Positions 54,606 through 64,000 of a stretch of 64,000 bases of DNA are shown one piece after another. Positions within the stretch are counted from its first letter, which is position 1; each line of letters starts with the position of its first letter. Below the pieces are notes generated by a model. That model made no database searches, was not told the DNA's origin, and worked only from the letters and a program-made list of their open reading frames with translations. The stretch is from Cupriavidus agavae (lineage in GTDB: Bacteria; Pseudomonadota; Gammaproteobacteria; Burkholderiales; Burkholderiaceae), in assembly GCF_004217045.1 (NCBI RefSeq), contig NZ_SGXM01000008.1, positions 124,001 to 188,000 of the forward strand, read 5' to 3'. The translations under genes were made by a program, and so were the position numbers.

Positions 54606-56711
54606 TCAGTGCTTGCGGGCGGTGATGATCGCCTCGGCGACGTTGGCCGGCGCTTCGGCGTAGTGCTTGAACTCCATCGTGAACGTGGCACGGCCCTGGG
54701 TCAGCGAGCGCAGCGAGGTGGAATAGCCGAACATCGTGGCCAGCGGCACCTCGGCGCGCACGATCTTGCCGCCGCCGCCCGCGATGTCTTCCATGCCGTG
54801 CACCATGCCCCGGCGCGAGGAAAGGTCACCCATCACGTTGCCGGTGAACTCCTCGGGGGTTTCCACCTCGACGGCCATCATCGGCTCCAGCAGCACCGGC
54901 TTGGCCCGGCGCATGCCTTCCTTGAACGCCATCGAGCCGGCCATGCGGAACGCGTTCTCGTTCGAATCCACGTCGTGGTACGAGCCGAAGACCAGCGTGG
55001 CCTTGACGTCCACCACCGGGTAGCCGGCCAGCACGCCGTTCTCCAGCGTCTCGCGGATGCCCTTGTCGACGGCCGGGATGAACTCGCGCGGCACCACGCC
55101 GCCCTTGATGGCATCGACGAACTCGTAGCCGCCGCCCTGCTGCATCGGCTCCACGTTCAGCACCACGTGGCCATACTGGCCGCGCCCGCCCGACTGCTTG
55201 ACGAACTTGCCTTCCACGTCCTTGGCAACGGACTTGATCGTCTCGCGGTAGGCCACCTGCGGCTTGCCGACCGACGCCTCCACGCCGAACTCGCGCTTCA
55301 TGCGGTCAACCAGGATTTCCAGGTGCAGCTCGCCCATGCCCGAGATGATGGTCTGGCCCGATTCCTCGTCGGTCGCCACGCGGAACGACGGATCCTCCTG
55401 CGCCAGCCGGTTCAGGGCAATGCCCATCTTCTCCTGGTCGGCCTTGGTCTTGGGCTCCACGGCCTGCGAGATCACCGGCTCGGGGAAGGTCATCTTCTCC
55501 AGGATGATGACCTTGGCCGGATCGCACAGCGTGTCGCCCGTGGTGGCTTCCTTCAGGCCCACGGCGGCGGCGATGTCGCCGGCGCGCACCTCCTTGATCT
55601 CGTTGCGCACGTTGGCGTGCATCTGCAGGATGCGGCCCAGCCGCTCGCGCTTGGCCTTGATCGGGTTGTAGACCGTGTCGCCCGAGTTCACCACGCCCGA
55701 ATACACGCGGAAGAAGATCAGCTGGCCGACGAACGGGTCGGTCATGATCTTGAAGGCCAGCGCCGAGAACGGCTCGTCGTCGCTCGGATGGCGCTCGGCT
55801 TCCTTGTCGTCCTCGGTATGGCCCAGGATGGCAGGTACATCGACCGGCGACGGCAGGTAATCGATCACGGCGTCGAGCATGGCCTGCACGCCCTTGTTCT
55901 TGAATGCGCTGCCGCACAGCATCGGCACGATCTCGCCGGCCACGGTGCGCTTGCGCAGCGCGGCCTTGATCTCGTCCTCGGACAGCGTCTCGCCGCCCAG
56001 GTATTTTTCGAGCAGTTCCTCGCTGGCCTCGGCGGCGGCCTCGATCATCTTGTCGTGCCACTCCTGCGCCAGATCCCTCAGTTCGGCCGGAATCTCGGTG
56101 TACTCGAAGCTCACGCCCTGGCTGGCGTCGTCCCAGACGATGGCGCGCATCTTGACCAGGTCGACCACACCCAGGAAATGGTCTTCGGCGCCGACCGGAA
56201 TCTGGATCGGGATCGCATTTCCTTTAAGACGGCTGTGGATCTGGTCGCGCACGCGGAAGAAGTCGGCGCCCACGCGGTCCATCTTGTTGACGAACGCGAT
56301 GCGCGGCACCTTGTACTTGTTGGCCTGGCGCCAGACGGTTTCTGACTGCGGCTGCACGCCGCCCACGGCGTCGTAGACCATGCAGGCACCGTCGAGCACG
56401 CGCATCGAGCGCTCCACCTCGATCGTGAAATCCACGTGTCCGGGGGTGTCGATGATGTTGATGCGGTGCTCGGGGTAGTTGTTGGCCATCCCCTTCCAGA
56501 ACGCGGTGGTGGCGGCCGACGTAATCGTGATGCCGCGTTCCTGCTCCTGCTCCATCCAGTCCATGGTGGCCGCGCCGTCGTGCACCTCGCCAAGCTTGTG
56601 GTTCACGCCTGTGTAGAACAGGATGCGCTCGGTGGTGGTGGTCTTGCCGGCGTCGATATGCGCGCTGATGCCGATGTTGCGATAGCGTTCGATGGGGGTC
56701 TTGCGGGGCAC
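54606..56711 (-). CDS. fusA: Elongation factor G
   Basis: The 701-residue GTPase that drives ribosomal translocation. GTG start at 56711 with AGGAG seven to eight bases upstream. G domain: [15 protein letters not shown] (G1), [19 protein letters not shown] (G3), NKMD (G4) and CGSAFKNKG. Domains II to V follow, ending [25 protein letters not shown]. It is stand-alone with no rpsL, rpsG or tuf neighbours, so the str-operon copy is probably elsewhere and this is a second fusA paralogue. That is an inference from context. Confidence 0.97.
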   Translation of the reverse strand: MPRKTPIERYRNIGISAHIDAGKTTTTERILFYTGVNHKLGEVHDGAATMDWMEQEQERGITITSAATTAFWKGMANNYPEHRINIIDTPGHVDFTIEVERSMRVLDGACMVYDAVGGVQPQSETVWRQANKYKVPRIAFVNKMDRVGADFFRVRDQIHSRLKGNAIPIQIPVGAEDHFLGVVDLVKMRAIVWDDASQGVSFEYTEIPAELRDLAQEWHDKMIEAAAEASEELLEKYLGGETLSEDEIKAALRKRTVAGEIVPMLCGSAFKNKGVQAMLDAVIDYLPSPVDVPAILGHTEDDKEAERHPSDDEPFSALAFKIMTDPFVGQLIFFRVYSGVVNSGDTVYNPIKAKRERLGRILQMHANVRNEIKEVRAGDIAAAVGLKEATTGDTLCDPAKVIILEKMTFPEPVISQAVEPKTKADQEKMGIALNRLAQEDPSFRVATDEESGQTIISGMGELHLEILVDRMKREFGVEASVGKPQVAYRETIKSVAKDVEGKFVKQSGGRGQYGHVVLNVEPMQQGGGYEFVDAIKGGVVPREFIPAVDKGIRETLENGVLAGYPVVDVKATLVFGSYHDVDSNENAFRMAGSMAFKEGMRRAKPVLLEPMMAVEVETPEEFTGNVMGDLSSRRGMVHGMEDIAGGGGKIVRAEVPLATMFGYSTSLRSLTQGRATFTMEFKHYAEAPANVAEAIITARKH

Positions 56712-56795
56712 GGTGATTCTCCTGGTTAGGGCACCACGGGGCGTAAAGCGTAGCACTTTCGCCAAAACTCCGTATTCCCGCCGGCCACCATGGGA

Positions 56796-57719
56796 TCAGG
56801 GCCAGCTTTCGCGGGCGTACACACCGGCCTTCGCCCGCGCCAGCGCGGCGCGGGCGGCCGCCTGTGTATCGGTATAGAACGGCGGGTCGGCCAATGGCAA
56901 GCCGTTGTCGCGCGCCGTTTCCACCAGGATCCGGAGGTAGCCGGTCATGTTCATGGCCGTGAAGCCGTTCGGATCGTGGAAGGCGACCAGCACCGGCGTC
57001 ACGCCCTCCACGGGCTGCAGCCGCCCGGCAGCCATGGCCTGGCCCACGCGTTCGAGTTCGTGGCGCATGTGCGGACGCCGGCGCAGGCTGATGTTCCAGC
57101 CCCAGAACTTGCCGTCGCGCGCGTTGGCGTCGGTCATCAGCATGGCCATGCCCACCTGCCCGTAGACGCCCTCGGTCCGGGCGTCGTGGCGCCAGGTGGG
57201 TGGCCGCACCACGGGCAGCGCCGCGCCACACTGCAAGGCGATATCGGCCGCGCCACGGCGCAGCGAGGCGGCCAGCACGTCAGACGGAAGCCGGGTGTGC
57301 GAGGTATGGCCCTCGGCCATGCCGCTGTGCACGGCCATCAGTTGGCCCTGCGCGCAGGTAGCGCGCATCTGCGCCCGCCCTTCGGGGCCGCCGCCGCGCA
57401 GCCGGTGCTCGGTCTGGACGAAGAACAGCGCCTTGATCCCCGGCGTGACCGGGTTATCGGCCAACTGGCGCAGGATCAGCGGCGTGCCGCCATACGGTCC
57501 GCTGTCGGGGCCGTCGTCGAATGTCAGCAGGAACCGCACCGGGGCCAGCCGGGCGGCGGTGTCGGACGGCAGCGGCTGCACCGGGCCCAGCGCACAGCCG
57601 GTCAACGCCAATGACCCGGCGAACATGGAAAAACGTGTGAGTCGATGCAAAGGAAGTGATGCGCGGTGCACTAGAGTGGTAAGAGGGGCGAAATTGTCAG
57701 CGCGCGTCTGATCCGCCAT
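56796..57719 (-). CDS. Polysaccharide deacetylase-like lipoprotein
   Basis: A 307-residue protein. The long start at 57719 (MADQTRAD) is preferred since it gives Arg/His residues before the h-region FSMFAGSLALTGC, with lipidated Cys 42; a start at 57626 would leave only ten residues before the lipobox. NodB motif 1 is LLTFDDGPD (66-71), motif 2 HSGMAEGHTSHTRL, motif 3 RPPTWRHD. It probably removes acetyl groups from a glycan at the envelope. Located 84 bases downstream of fusA's start on the same strand; no operon with it. Confidence 0.8.
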   Translation of the reverse strand: MADQTRADNFAPLTTLVHRASLPLHRLTRFSMFAGSLALTGCALGPVQPLPSDTAARLAPVRFLLTFDDGPDSGPYGGTPLILRQLADNPVTPGIKALFFVQTEHRLRGGGPEGRAQMRATCAQGQLMAVHSGMAEGHTSHTRLPSDVLAASLRRGAADIALQCGAALPVVRPPTWRHDARTEGVYGQVGMAMLMTDANARDGKFWGWNISLRRRPHMRHELERVGQAMAAGRLQPVEGVTPVLVAFHDPNGFTAMNMTGYLRILVETARDNGLPLADPPFYTDTQAAARAALARAKAGVYARESWP

Positions 57720-57821
57720 TCAGCGGGTGCCTCACGGCGGCGGGGGCGGCGCGTTCCTAGAATGACTGGGACTCCCGGATCCTCCCGGATTTCCCAGATT
57801 CCACCGTACAAGAAGACAAAC

Positions 57822-58538
57822 ATGCTCCGCTCGCTGGCTCCGGCCCTGTTGCTGCTTTCCCTGTCTCATGGCGCGCTCGCGCAGACCGCCGCGCCGGGCG
57901 CCGCGTTCTCGGCGGCCGCGCCGGGTGCCGCGCTGCCGGACGGCTGGCAGAACAAGCCCGTGGTGTCGGGCAAGAAGCTCACGCGCTATGCACTGGTGGC
58001 CGAGCAAGGTACCACGGTGCTGCAGGCCGATGCCAGCGGCTCGGCGTCGGGACTGGTGCACGAGGGCGACGTGGATCTCGGTAAGACGCCGGTGGTCAGG
58101 TGGCGCTGGAAGGTGGCCGCCCCGATCCCCGAGGCAGACAACAGCCAGAGCGACCGCGAGGATGCCCCGGCGCGGCTCGTGTTCTTCTTCGACGGCAAGG
58201 GCAACAATCTGTCGATCGGCGACCGCGCCGAGATGCTGGCCGCCAGCGCCGCCGGCGAGAAGCTGCCCTATGCCACGCTGATGTATATCTGGACCAACAG
58301 CGCGCCGGTGGGCACCGTCATCCCCAACCCGCATACCAAACGCGTGCAGATGATCGTGGTGGGCGGCGAGGCCGGCAAATGGCAGACGCTGCGCCGGAAC
58401 GTGGCCAGCGATTACCAGAAGGTCTTCAAGGAGGCGCCCGGCAAGCTGACCGGCTACGGCATCATGACCGATACCGACAATACGGGCGGCAACGCCCGCG
58501 CCTGGTACGGCGACATCAGGTTCGGCGCGGCGCAGTAA
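57822..58538 (+). CDS. DUF3047-family exported protein
   Basis: A 238-residue protein with a Sec signal (MLRSLAPALLLLSLSHGALA, cleavage after 20). The mature part has LPDGWQNKPVVSGKKLTRYALV, VVRWRWKVAAPIPEADNSQSDREDAPARLVFFFDG, LPYATLMYIWTNSAPVGTVIPNPHTKRVQMIVV and GIMTDTDNTGGNARAWYGDIRF, the DUF3047 signatures. The fold is probably beta-sandwich (concanavalin-like), by analogy. Divergent from the deacetylase; 26 bases from the convergent lipoate-ligase-like gene. Function unknown. Confidence 0.85.
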   Translation: MLRSLAPALLLLSLSHGALAQTAAPGAAFSAAAPGAALPDGWQNKPVVSGKKLTRYALVAEQGTTVLQADASGSASGLVHEGDVDLGKTPVVRWRWKVAAPIPEADNSQSDREDAPARLVFFFDGKGNNLSIGDRAEMLAASAAGEKLPYATLMYIWTNSAPVGTVIPNPHTKRVQMIVVGGEAGKWQTLRRNVASDYQKVFKEAPGKLTGYGIMTDTDNTGGNARAWYGDIRFGAAQ

Positions 58539-58564
58539 GCGGCAGGCAACCGCCTTGCCGGGGT

Positions 58565-59338
58565 TTACTGGCCTGGCGCCGGCTGCGCCAGGATGGCCGC
58601 GGCGATTGTCGCCTTGACCCGCGCCGTCAGTCCGGCGGTGTCGCCATCGGGGGCGCCGCCCATTGCCTCGCGCACGCTGACCACCTTGGCTGGATCGTAA
58701 TGGCGTCCGCTCTGGATCGCCGCCTCGAACGCGTTGGCCCGCGCGTTGATTTCCTCCGGATCGGCATCCACCAGCAGGATGGCGTGCGCCAGCACCAGAT
58801 GCCGCTGACCGTCGGCCGATTGGGTATCGGCCGGCGCGCGGCGCCAGTACTGTGCCGTGCCGGCGATCTTGCGCGCCCGTTCGGCCGGCCCCCAGGCCAG
58901 GTTGTAGCGGCCGTCGCAGAACGATCCTTCCACCGCCTGCCAGTGGGTCTCCACGCCCACCTCGCGCAACCCCGCCGCGATGACCTCGCACAGATGCAGG
59001 TAGACCGGCTCCATCCATGACGCCGCCCCGCGCGGCACCGCGTAGGCCAGGCTCACGTTGAGGATGCCCGGCCCCTGCGGCACCAGCCCGCCGCCCGACA
59101 TGCGCAGCCACACCGGACAACCCCGGGCGGCGAAGTCGGCGCGGGCCGCCTCGATGCCGGGCTGGCGCAGATAGCTGCGCGGCATCACCAGCGCAAGCGG
59201 CGCCTCCCAGAGCTGGGCCACGGGGCCGCGCCGGGCGGCGTGGTCGAGCAGCGCCAGTTCGGCCGCGATCGGGTCTGGCTCGGCGGGATCGGGCTCGGTG
59301 AACGAGAAAGGCTGGGCGGCATCGGACATCGCGGTCAT
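58565..59338 (-). CDS. Lipoate-protein ligase A-like (biotin/lipoate A/B ligase family) protein
   Basis: A 257-residue protein. Core motifs: [29 protein letters not shown] replaces the lipoate-binding RRxSGGG-aVfHd region of LplA, then [29 protein letters not shown] with the conserved Lys (RKIAGTAQ). The start is either 59338 or 59329. It lacks the usual His in the G-A-V-F-H-D loop (PQGPGILN here), so it may be a transferase variant rather than a full lipoate ligase. Isolated from other lipoate genes. Confidence 0.8.
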   Translation of the reverse strand: MTAMSDAAQPFSFTEPDPAEPDPIAAELALLDHAARRGPVAQLWEAPLALVMPRSYLRQPGIEAARADFAARGCPVWLRMSGGGLVPQGPGILNVSLAYAVPRGAASWMEPVYLHLCEVIAAGLREVGVETHWQAVEGSFCDGRYNLAWGPAERARKIAGTAQYWRRAPADTQSADGQRHLVLAHAILLVDADPEEINARANAFEAAIQSGRHYDPAKVVSVREAMGGAPDGDTAGLTARVKATIAAAILAQPAPGQ

Positions 59339-59432
59339 GGCTGGGCTTCCACGCAGGAGTTGCCGCCGGTGCCGGGCACGCGGCGGATAACGCATTTTTC
59401 CACGGCAAACGCGCCGTGCGCCAGATTGGTGC

Positions 59433-59460
59433 TAAAAAAACAGGCAGGGCCGGCCGTTAT
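59433..59460 (+). promoter_or_regulatory. Possible FliA (sigma28) promoter of the chemoreceptor gene
   Basis: TAAAAAAA (59433-59440), 12 bases, then GCCGTTAT (59453-59460). The -10 matches six of eight but spacing is one longer than the usual 11 and the -35 is weak. It sits 68 bases before the start codon. Confidence 0.35.
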
Positions 59461-59527
59461 TGCTGAGGACTTGCGCGGCAGTCTGGTCGTCTCTCGCGCG
59501 TTCCCTGACCTCTCAGCCTGTCGGATC

Positions 59528-61090
59528 ATGAACCGTCTCACGCTCAATACCAAACTCTGGGCGGCGCTCGCCGTCATGTGGGTGCTGCTGCTCGCGCTCG
59601 GCACCTGGAACGCCTTCCATGCCAAGTCCGTCATGATGGCCGAACGCCGCGATGCGCTCAAATCGCTCGTGGCGACCGGCGAGGGCATCGTCAAGCTCTA
59701 CGCCGAGCGCGCCGCCAAGGGCACGATGACGAAGGAAGACGCCCAGAAGGCCGCCAAGGACGCGCTGCGCGCCATGCGCTTCGGCCAGAACGGCTACCTG
59801 TTCATCGTCGATTCCAAGCCGCAGGTGATCCTGAACCCCGGCCTGCCACAGACCGAAGGCAACCTCGTGGGCGAGTTCAAGGACCCCGACGGCGTCTATG
59901 TCTACCGCGCGATCCTCGAAGGCGCACGCCGCACCACCGGCGATGACGCTGGCTTCTCGATGTACCGCGGCCGCCTGCCCGGCACCGAGAACCCGCAGCG
60001 CAAGCTGACCTATGGCCGGCACGTGGCCGACTGGGACTGGTTCGTGGCCACCGGCGTGTTCCTGATCGACATCGAGGACGCCTTCCGCGCCAACCTGATC
60101 AACGCGTTCCTGAGCACGCTGCTGATTGGCGCGCTGATTGCCGGCGTGATGGGCATGATCATGCGCACCGTCAAGCGCAGCCTCGGCGGCGAGCCGGCCT
60201 ACGCGGTGGAAGCCGTGTCGCGCATTGCCGGCGGCGACCTGACCGTGCCGGTGCAGGTGCGTGCCGATGACCAGCACAGCGTGCTGGCCGCCATGCAGCA
60301 GATGCAGCAGCGCCTGTCGGCGACGATGGGCGATATCCGCGGTGCCGCCAGCTCCATTGCCACCGCCACCAACCAGATCTCGGCGGGCAACCACGACCTG
60401 TCCCAGCGGACCGAGGAACAGGCTTCCGCGCTGGAGCAGACCGCGTCGAGCATGGAAGAACTGACCGGCATCGTGCGCCAGAACGCCGACAACGCCCGCC
60501 AGGCCAGCGCGCTGGCGGTCAACGCCTCGGACATCGCCAATCGCGGTGGCCAGGTGGTCAGCGAGGTCGTGGCGACGATGGGCGAGATCAACGGCGCCTC
60601 GCGCAAGATCGTCGACATCATCGGCGTGATCGAGGGTATCGCCTTCCAGACCAATATCCTGGCGCTCAACGCCGCCGTGGAAGCGGCGCGGGCCGGCGAG
60701 CAGGGACGCGGGTTTGCCGTGGTGGCCGGCGAGGTGCGCAGCCTGGCGCAGCGCAGCGCCAACGCGGCCAAGGAAATCAAGACGCTGATCGACAACTCGG
60801 TGGCCCAGGTGGACACCGGGGCGGCGCTGGTGGGCCAGGCCGGCACGACGATGGACGAGATCGTGCAGGCCGTGAAGCGCGTGACCGACATCATGGGCGA
60901 GATCAGCGCGGCTTCGGCCGAGCAGAGCACCGGCATCGAACAGGTCGGCCAGGCGGTGACGCAGATGGATTCGGTCACGCAGCAGAACGCCGCGCTGGTG
61001 GAGGAAGCCGCCGCAGCGGCCCAGTCGCTGGCCGAGCAGGCCGATTCGATGCTGCGCGCGGTGTCGACGTTCCGCCTCGCGCACGTTTAA
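59528..61090 (+). CDS. Methyl-accepting chemotaxis protein with single Cache domain
   Basis: A 520-residue chemoreceptor. TM1 (about 9-28), periplasmic sCache_2 domain ([44 protein letters not shown]), TM2 (about 195-217), HAMP, and a signalling domain with the hairpin tip [50 protein letters not shown]. Flanking the tip are the coiled-coil methylation helices. The ligand is unknown; sCache_2 often senses small carboxylates. The start at 59528 is placed at [11 protein letters not shown], upstream frame rejected. Confidence 0.95.
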   Translation: MNRLTLNTKLWAALAVMWVLLLALGTWNAFHAKSVMMAERRDALKSLVATGEGIVKLYAERAAKGTMTKEDAQKAAKDALRAMRFGQNGYLFIVDSKPQVILNPGLPQTEGNLVGEFKDPDGVYVYRAILEGARRTTGDDAGFSMYRGRLPGTENPQRKLTYGRHVADWDWFVATGVFLIDIEDAFRANLINAFLSTLLIGALIAGVMGMIMRTVKRSLGGEPAYAVEAVSRIAGGDLTVPVQVRADDQHSVLAAMQQMQQRLSATMGDIRGAASSIATATNQISAGNHDLSQRTEEQASALEQTASSMEELTGIVRQNADNARQASALAVNASDIANRGGQVVSEVVATMGEINGASRKIVDIIGVIEGIAFQTNILALNAAVEAARAGEQGRGFAVVAGEVRSLAQRSANAAKEIKTLIDNSVAQVDTGAALVGQAGTTMDEIVQAVKRVTDIMGEISAASAEQSTGIEQVGQAVTQMDSVTQQNAALVEEAAAAAQSLAEQADSMLRAVSTFRLAHV

Positions 61091-61112
61091 AGATTTTCTG
61101 ATGCAGCAAGCG

Positions 61113-61141
61113 AAAAAGCCGCGGACGCCCCGCGGCTTTTT
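61113..61141. terminator. Bidirectional intrinsic terminator
   Basis: AAAAAGCCGCGG and CCGCGGCTTTTT pair around ACGCC, giving a T-run on either strand. It lies between the converging chemoreceptor and luciferase-like genes. Confidence 0.9.
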
Positions 61142-61159
61142 CCATTCGGCCAGTGCGTC

Positions 61160-62170
61160 CTAGAGCGCCGGCGGCGGGCGCAGCGCCCGCATCGCCTCGG
61201 CGGCCATCCCGAACGAACGCAGGCGCGCCGCGTGATCGAAAATCTGGCCGGTCAGCATCAGCTCGTCGGGGCGCAGGTCGTCCACAAAGCGCTGGATGCC
61301 GGCCTGCACCGTGGCCGGATCGCCCACCACGGAGCACCCCAGCGAGCGGTTGATGTGGTCGGCCTCGCTGGCATCCCAGAGCCGGCTGATGTCGTCCACC
61401 GGCGGCTTCAACTGGCCCGGCGTGCCGCGCACCAGCGCCAGGAACTGCTGCTGCAGCGAACTGAACAGCCGGCGCGCCTCGTCGTCGGTCTCGGCGGCGA
61501 ATACGTTCAGGCCGAGCATCACATGCGGGCGATCGAGCTGCGCCGACGGCCGGAACGTGCGCCGGTACAGATCCACGGCCTGCCGCATGAAGCCCGGCGC
61601 GAAGTGCGAGGCAAACGCGAACGGCAGGCCCATCGCCGCCGACAACTGGGCGCTGAACAGGCTCGAACCGAGCAGCCACAGCGGCACGTCGAGCCCGGCG
61701 CCCGGGACGGCGCGGACCCGCTGTCCCGGTCGAACTTCGTCGAAATACGATTGCAGCTCCTCCACATCCTGCGGAAATGCGTCGGCGGTGTCGTGCGCCA
61801 GGTGGCGCCGCAGCGCGCGCGCCGTGGGCTGGTCGGTGCCCGGCGCACGGCCCAGGCCCAGGTCGATCCGGCCCGGATACAGCGATGCCAGCGTGCCGAA
61901 CTGCTCGGCCACCACCAGCGGCGAGTGGTTGGGCAGCATGATGCCGCCCGAACCCACGCGGATGGTGCTGGTGCCTTGCGCCACGAAGCCGATCAGCACG
62001 GCGGTGGCGGCGCTGGCAATGCCGGGCATGTTGTGGTGCTCGGCCAGCCAGAACCGGCGGTAGCCCAGCCGCTCGGCATGCTGGGCCAGGGAGAGGGAGT
62101 TGCGCATGGCCTGCGCGGCGTTGCTGCCTTCCGCAATCGGCGAAAGGTCGAGCAGGGAGTAGGGAATCAT
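61160..62170 (-). CDS. LLM-class flavin-dependent oxidoreductase
   Basis: A 336-residue luciferase-like monooxygenase: [64 protein letters not shown] (AEHHN is a family hallmark), [43 protein letters not shown], and [31 protein letters not shown]. It belongs to the MsnO8/YhbW-type subgroup. Substrate unknown; needs reduced FMN from a reductase not seen here. Confidence 0.93.
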   Translation of the reverse strand: MIPYSLLDLSPIAEGSNAAQAMRNSLSLAQHAERLGYRRFWLAEHHNMPGIASAATAVLIGFVAQGTSTIRVGSGGIMLPNHSPLVVAEQFGTLASLYPGRIDLGLGRAPGTDQPTARALRRHLAHDTADAFPQDVEELQSYFDEVRPGQRVRAVPGAGLDVPLWLLGSSLFSAQLSAAMGLPFAFASHFAPGFMRQAVDLYRRTFRPSAQLDRPHVMLGLNVFAAETDDEARRLFSSLQQQFLALVRGTPGQLKPPVDDISRLWDASEADHINRSLGCSVVGDPATVQAGIQRFVDDLRPDELMLTGQIFDHAARLRSFGMAAEAMRALRPPPAL

Positions 62171-62296
62171 TGCGTACTGCGCGCGGCACGGGCCGCACGC
62201 GATCTGGAAGGGGGACGGGCTATGGTAGTCACCCCCGCCAGATCCTGCTCGGCGTGGCGCAGAAGCCCTGCCGGCCGTGTGGACTCAGGCGCCCGG

Positions 62297-63271
62297 CTAG
62301 TGCCCGGCCGGCCGGGGTGCCACGTCCACGTCTGCCGGCGCGGCGCCGAGCGGCGTCTGCAGCCGCTTCCACTCGTCGAACCCCCCCGCCAGCGCCCAGG
62401 TGTTCGGATAGCCCGCCGCACGTAGCCGTTCGGCCAGAACTGCCGCCGACATCTCGTTGGGACAGGCGCAATACACCACGAAATCGCTGTCGGTGCGCTG
62501 TTCGGCCAGCAGGTCGATTGGCGCGTGCAGTTCCATGACCACCGCGCCGGGTATGCGCTCGATGGGCGCATTGCCGTCGGCCCGTACGTCGAGCACCACC
62601 ACCCCGCGCTCGCTTGCGGCCCGGCGCTGTTCCAGCTCCATCACGGTCATGCGCGGAATCTTGCCGGTGCGGCGCAGCAGGCGCCAGCGCTGCCAGAAGC
62701 GCCAGGCGATGAACAGCGCGAATCCGCCCACCACGGCCATGAAGGCGATATGCCCGTAGGCGCTGAACGCCGCCAGGATCGTATCGACGAAATCGCTGAA
62801 GACCACGCCGGCCAGCAGCGCCCCTCCGGCCCACACCAGCGCGCCAAGCGCGTCGTAGAACAGGAAGGTCAGGAACGGCGTGGCTGTCATCCCGGCCATC
62901 GCGGTGGAGAGCGCGCCGGCGCCCGGCAGCAGCTTGGCGAACACCAGCGAGCGGGGCCCCACGCGCAGGTAGAGCGACTGGGTCTGCCGGATGCAGGTGT
63001 CGGGCGAGATCGACACGCGGCAAATGGTGCGCAGCATGGGCTGGCCCAGGCGCTTGCCGGCGAAGTACCAGGCGGTATCGGCAATCAGGCACGCCGCCAC
63101 CACGGCAAACAGCACGGCGCCGATCGATGGCCCGGTTTCCTGCATCGACAGGGCACCCGCCACGAACAGCATCGGATAAGCCGGCACCGGGAGCCCGGCC
63201 TGCTCGGCCAGCACGCTGAAAAATACCAGCGTCAGCCCGTGGCCATCGAGCAACGACTGCAAATCACCCAC
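62297..63271 (-). CDS. DedA-family membrane protein fused to a rhodanese domain
   Basis: A 324-residue protein. The N-terminal DedA (SNARE-associated) domain spans about 1-195 with FFSVLAEQAGLPVPAYPMLFVAGAL, FAGKRLGQPMLRTICRVSISPDTCI, GPRSLVFAKLLPGAGALSTAMAGMT and YDALGALVWAGG. After the last helix a rhodanese domain (about 210-310) shows VVVLDVRADGNAPIERIPGAVVM and the active-site loop VVYCACPNEMSA (Cys 268). DedA proteins act in membrane lipid and proton homeostasis; the fused sulfurtransferase suggests redox or sulfur sensing, which is inference. Confidence 0.9.
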   Translation of the reverse strand: MGDLQSLLDGHGLTLVFFSVLAEQAGLPVPAYPMLFVAGALSMQETGPSIGAVLFAVVAACLIADTAWYFAGKRLGQPMLRTICRVSISPDTCIRQTQSLYLRVGPRSLVFAKLLPGAGALSTAMAGMTATPFLTFLFYDALGALVWAGGALLAGVVFSDFVDTILAAFSAYGHIAFMAVVGGFALFIAWRFWQRWRLLRRTGKIPRMTVMELEQRRAASERGVVVLDVRADGNAPIERIPGAVVMELHAPIDLLAEQRTDSDFVVYCACPNEMSAAVLAERLRAAGYPNTWALAGGFDEWKRLQTPLGAAPADVDVAPRPAGH

Positions 63272-63292
63272 GACATGTCTCCGCCAGGTTGG

Positions 63293-63757
63293 TCAGGGCC
63301 GGCGGCGGATGGAATTGGGGGCGCTGCCGGCGCCGGATGCTAGTGTGCCAGTGCGCTGAACAGTCTGCATCGGCAATATCGCGCTGGCTTCCACTGCCGA
63401 CAGTGTGTCATTGAAAGCGTCCAGGATGGCGATGTAACGCGGCAACAGTGTGTTGACCACGGCGCCATTGCCTTGTCCGGCGGCCGACTCGATCGATTTG
63501 CCGGCGGCCACCAGCGATGTGCAGCCGGCCAGGGCGGCGGCGCCCTTGATGCGGTGGACGGTGCGCCGCACGCCGGGCCAGTCGCGGCGGGCCACGGCGA
63601 ACCGCAGGTCGGCGAGGTCCGTGGCGTTGGTTTCGAGCAGGCGCGCCACCAGCATCGATTGCAGGGCGGCGTCGTGCCGCGACGCCTCGGCCAGCGCGGC
63701 GCCGATGGCGGACAGCTCGTCAGGGGGCAATCGGTGCCGGACACCGGCAGGCTTCAT
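63293..63757 (-). CDS. Hpt-domain protein
   Basis: A 154-residue histidine phosphotransfer protein. The phospho-acceptor motif is RTVHRIKGAAALAGC (His 68), within a four-helix bundle of about 20-130. The C-terminal tail (SGAGSAPNSIRRRP) is low-complexity. It overlaps the upstream response regulator stop by four bases (ATGA), so the two are one operon and probably one phosphorelay. Confidence 0.85.
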   Translation of the reverse strand: MKPAGVRHRLPPDELSAIGAALAEASRHDAALQSMLVARLLETNATDLADLRFAVARRDWPGVRRTVHRIKGAAALAGCTSLVAAGKSIESAAGQGNGAVVNTLLPRYIAILDAFNDTLSAVEASAILPMQTVQRTGTLASGAGSAPNSIRRRP

Positions 63758-64000
63758 GGAATCAACCGGCAGCGGCGCGCAAAATCGACGAGATCCACCA
63801 GCGATTCAGCCCCGAGCTTGGTCATGATCCGGCTCTTGTAGCTGCTGACGGTCTTGTTGCTGATGAACAGCGCCTTGCCAATCGACTTGTTGCTCATGCC
63901 GCGCGCGAGCATCCGGAGTATCTCCATCTCCTTGTCGGACAACCTGCGCAGGCCCTCGTTGTCGCTGACGATCTGGCCCTCGCGCGGGGTTTCGCGCGGG
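63754..64000 (-). CDS. LuxR/NarL-type response regulator, C-terminal part (cut by window end)
   Basis: About 81 C-terminal residues are visible. The LuxR-type HTH reads LSDKEMEILRMLARGMSNKSIGKALFISNKTVSSYKSRIMTKLGAESLVDLVDFARR, closest in pattern to the BvgA/EvgA group, where SNKTVSTYK is typical. The receiver domain lies beyond the window. Such regulators work with a phosphorelay kinase and an Hpt domain, here possibly the following gene. Confidence 0.88.
   Translation of the reverse strand, partial: PRETPREGQIVSDNEGLRRLSDKEMEILRMLARGMSNKSIGKALFISNKTVSSYKSRIMTKLGAESLVDLVDFARRCRLIP

Overview
The window looks like chromosomal DNA of a GC-rich betaproteobacterium of the Burkholderiaceae, most like Cupriavidus or Ralstonia. 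This rests on very high GC, orphan Bug-type tricarboxylate receptors beside CoA-dependent catabolic genes, a short FeoB followed by a DUF6587-type membrane protein, a LeuA of the 560-residue class, EutBC without a microcompartment, and a BvgA/EvgA-like response regulator. Genus is an inference. I saw no tRNA, rRNA, insertion sequence, integrase, phage gene or CRISPR array. The layout is that of a core or stable accessory chromosomal segment.

Layout. 1-3.2 kb: a LysR regulator (cut by the window edge) divergent from an AtuA-like gene pair and a Bug receptor. 3.3-9.3 kb: a ParB-like-domain lipoprotein, a probably Tat-exported F420-reductase-like protein, a GNAT acetyltransferase, AMP nucleosidase and OmpW. 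9.6-11.7 kb: leuA with a leader that carries a leucine-rich small ORF using rare CTA codons. 11.8-16.3 kb: an Ig-like lipoprotein and the Fur-controlled feoA-feoB-DUF6587 iron operon. 16.3-21.4 kb: a LysR regulator divergent from an acyl-CoA dehydrogenase, Bug receptor and CaiB-type CoA-transferase cluster. 21.4-27 kb: lactate permease plus lutABC lactate oxidation genes, with a divergent GntR regulator flanked by two near-perfect operators.

27-33 kb: PerM-like transporter, eutBC, LysR and an MHS-family transporter. 33.2-35.9 kb: a small secreted protein, an acyl-CoA dehydrogenase, a DGQHR-like protein and an unrecognised gene under a near-consensus sigma70 promoter overlapped by a LexA box. 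35.9-41 kb: M16 protease, then an Ada-AlkA fusion and ogt (alkylation repair). 41-46 kb: YcgR/PilZ flagellar brake with a FliA-type promoter, an IclR regulator and a patatin-type Vd autotransporter. 46-50.8 kb: sirtuin, DUF1439 protein, SlyX, VOC protein, argG and an aldo-keto reductase. 51-57.7 kb: an unusual bifunctional penicillin-binding protein, a GlsB-type membrane protein, a stand-alone fusA and a polysaccharide deacetylase. 57.8-64 kb: DUF3047 protein, lipoate-ligase-like protein, chemoreceptor, luciferase-like monooxygenase, DedA-rhodanese fusion, and an Hpt protein with a response regulator cut by the window end.

The most noteworthy observations are regulatory: the putative LexA-controlled gene at 35.4-35.8 kb, the putative leucine attenuation leader of leuA, the FliA promoter of the flagellar brake gene, the paired lactate-regulator operators, and two plus-strand terminators with no gene upstream of them. 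All functional calls come from reading sequence and motifs; no database search was run.
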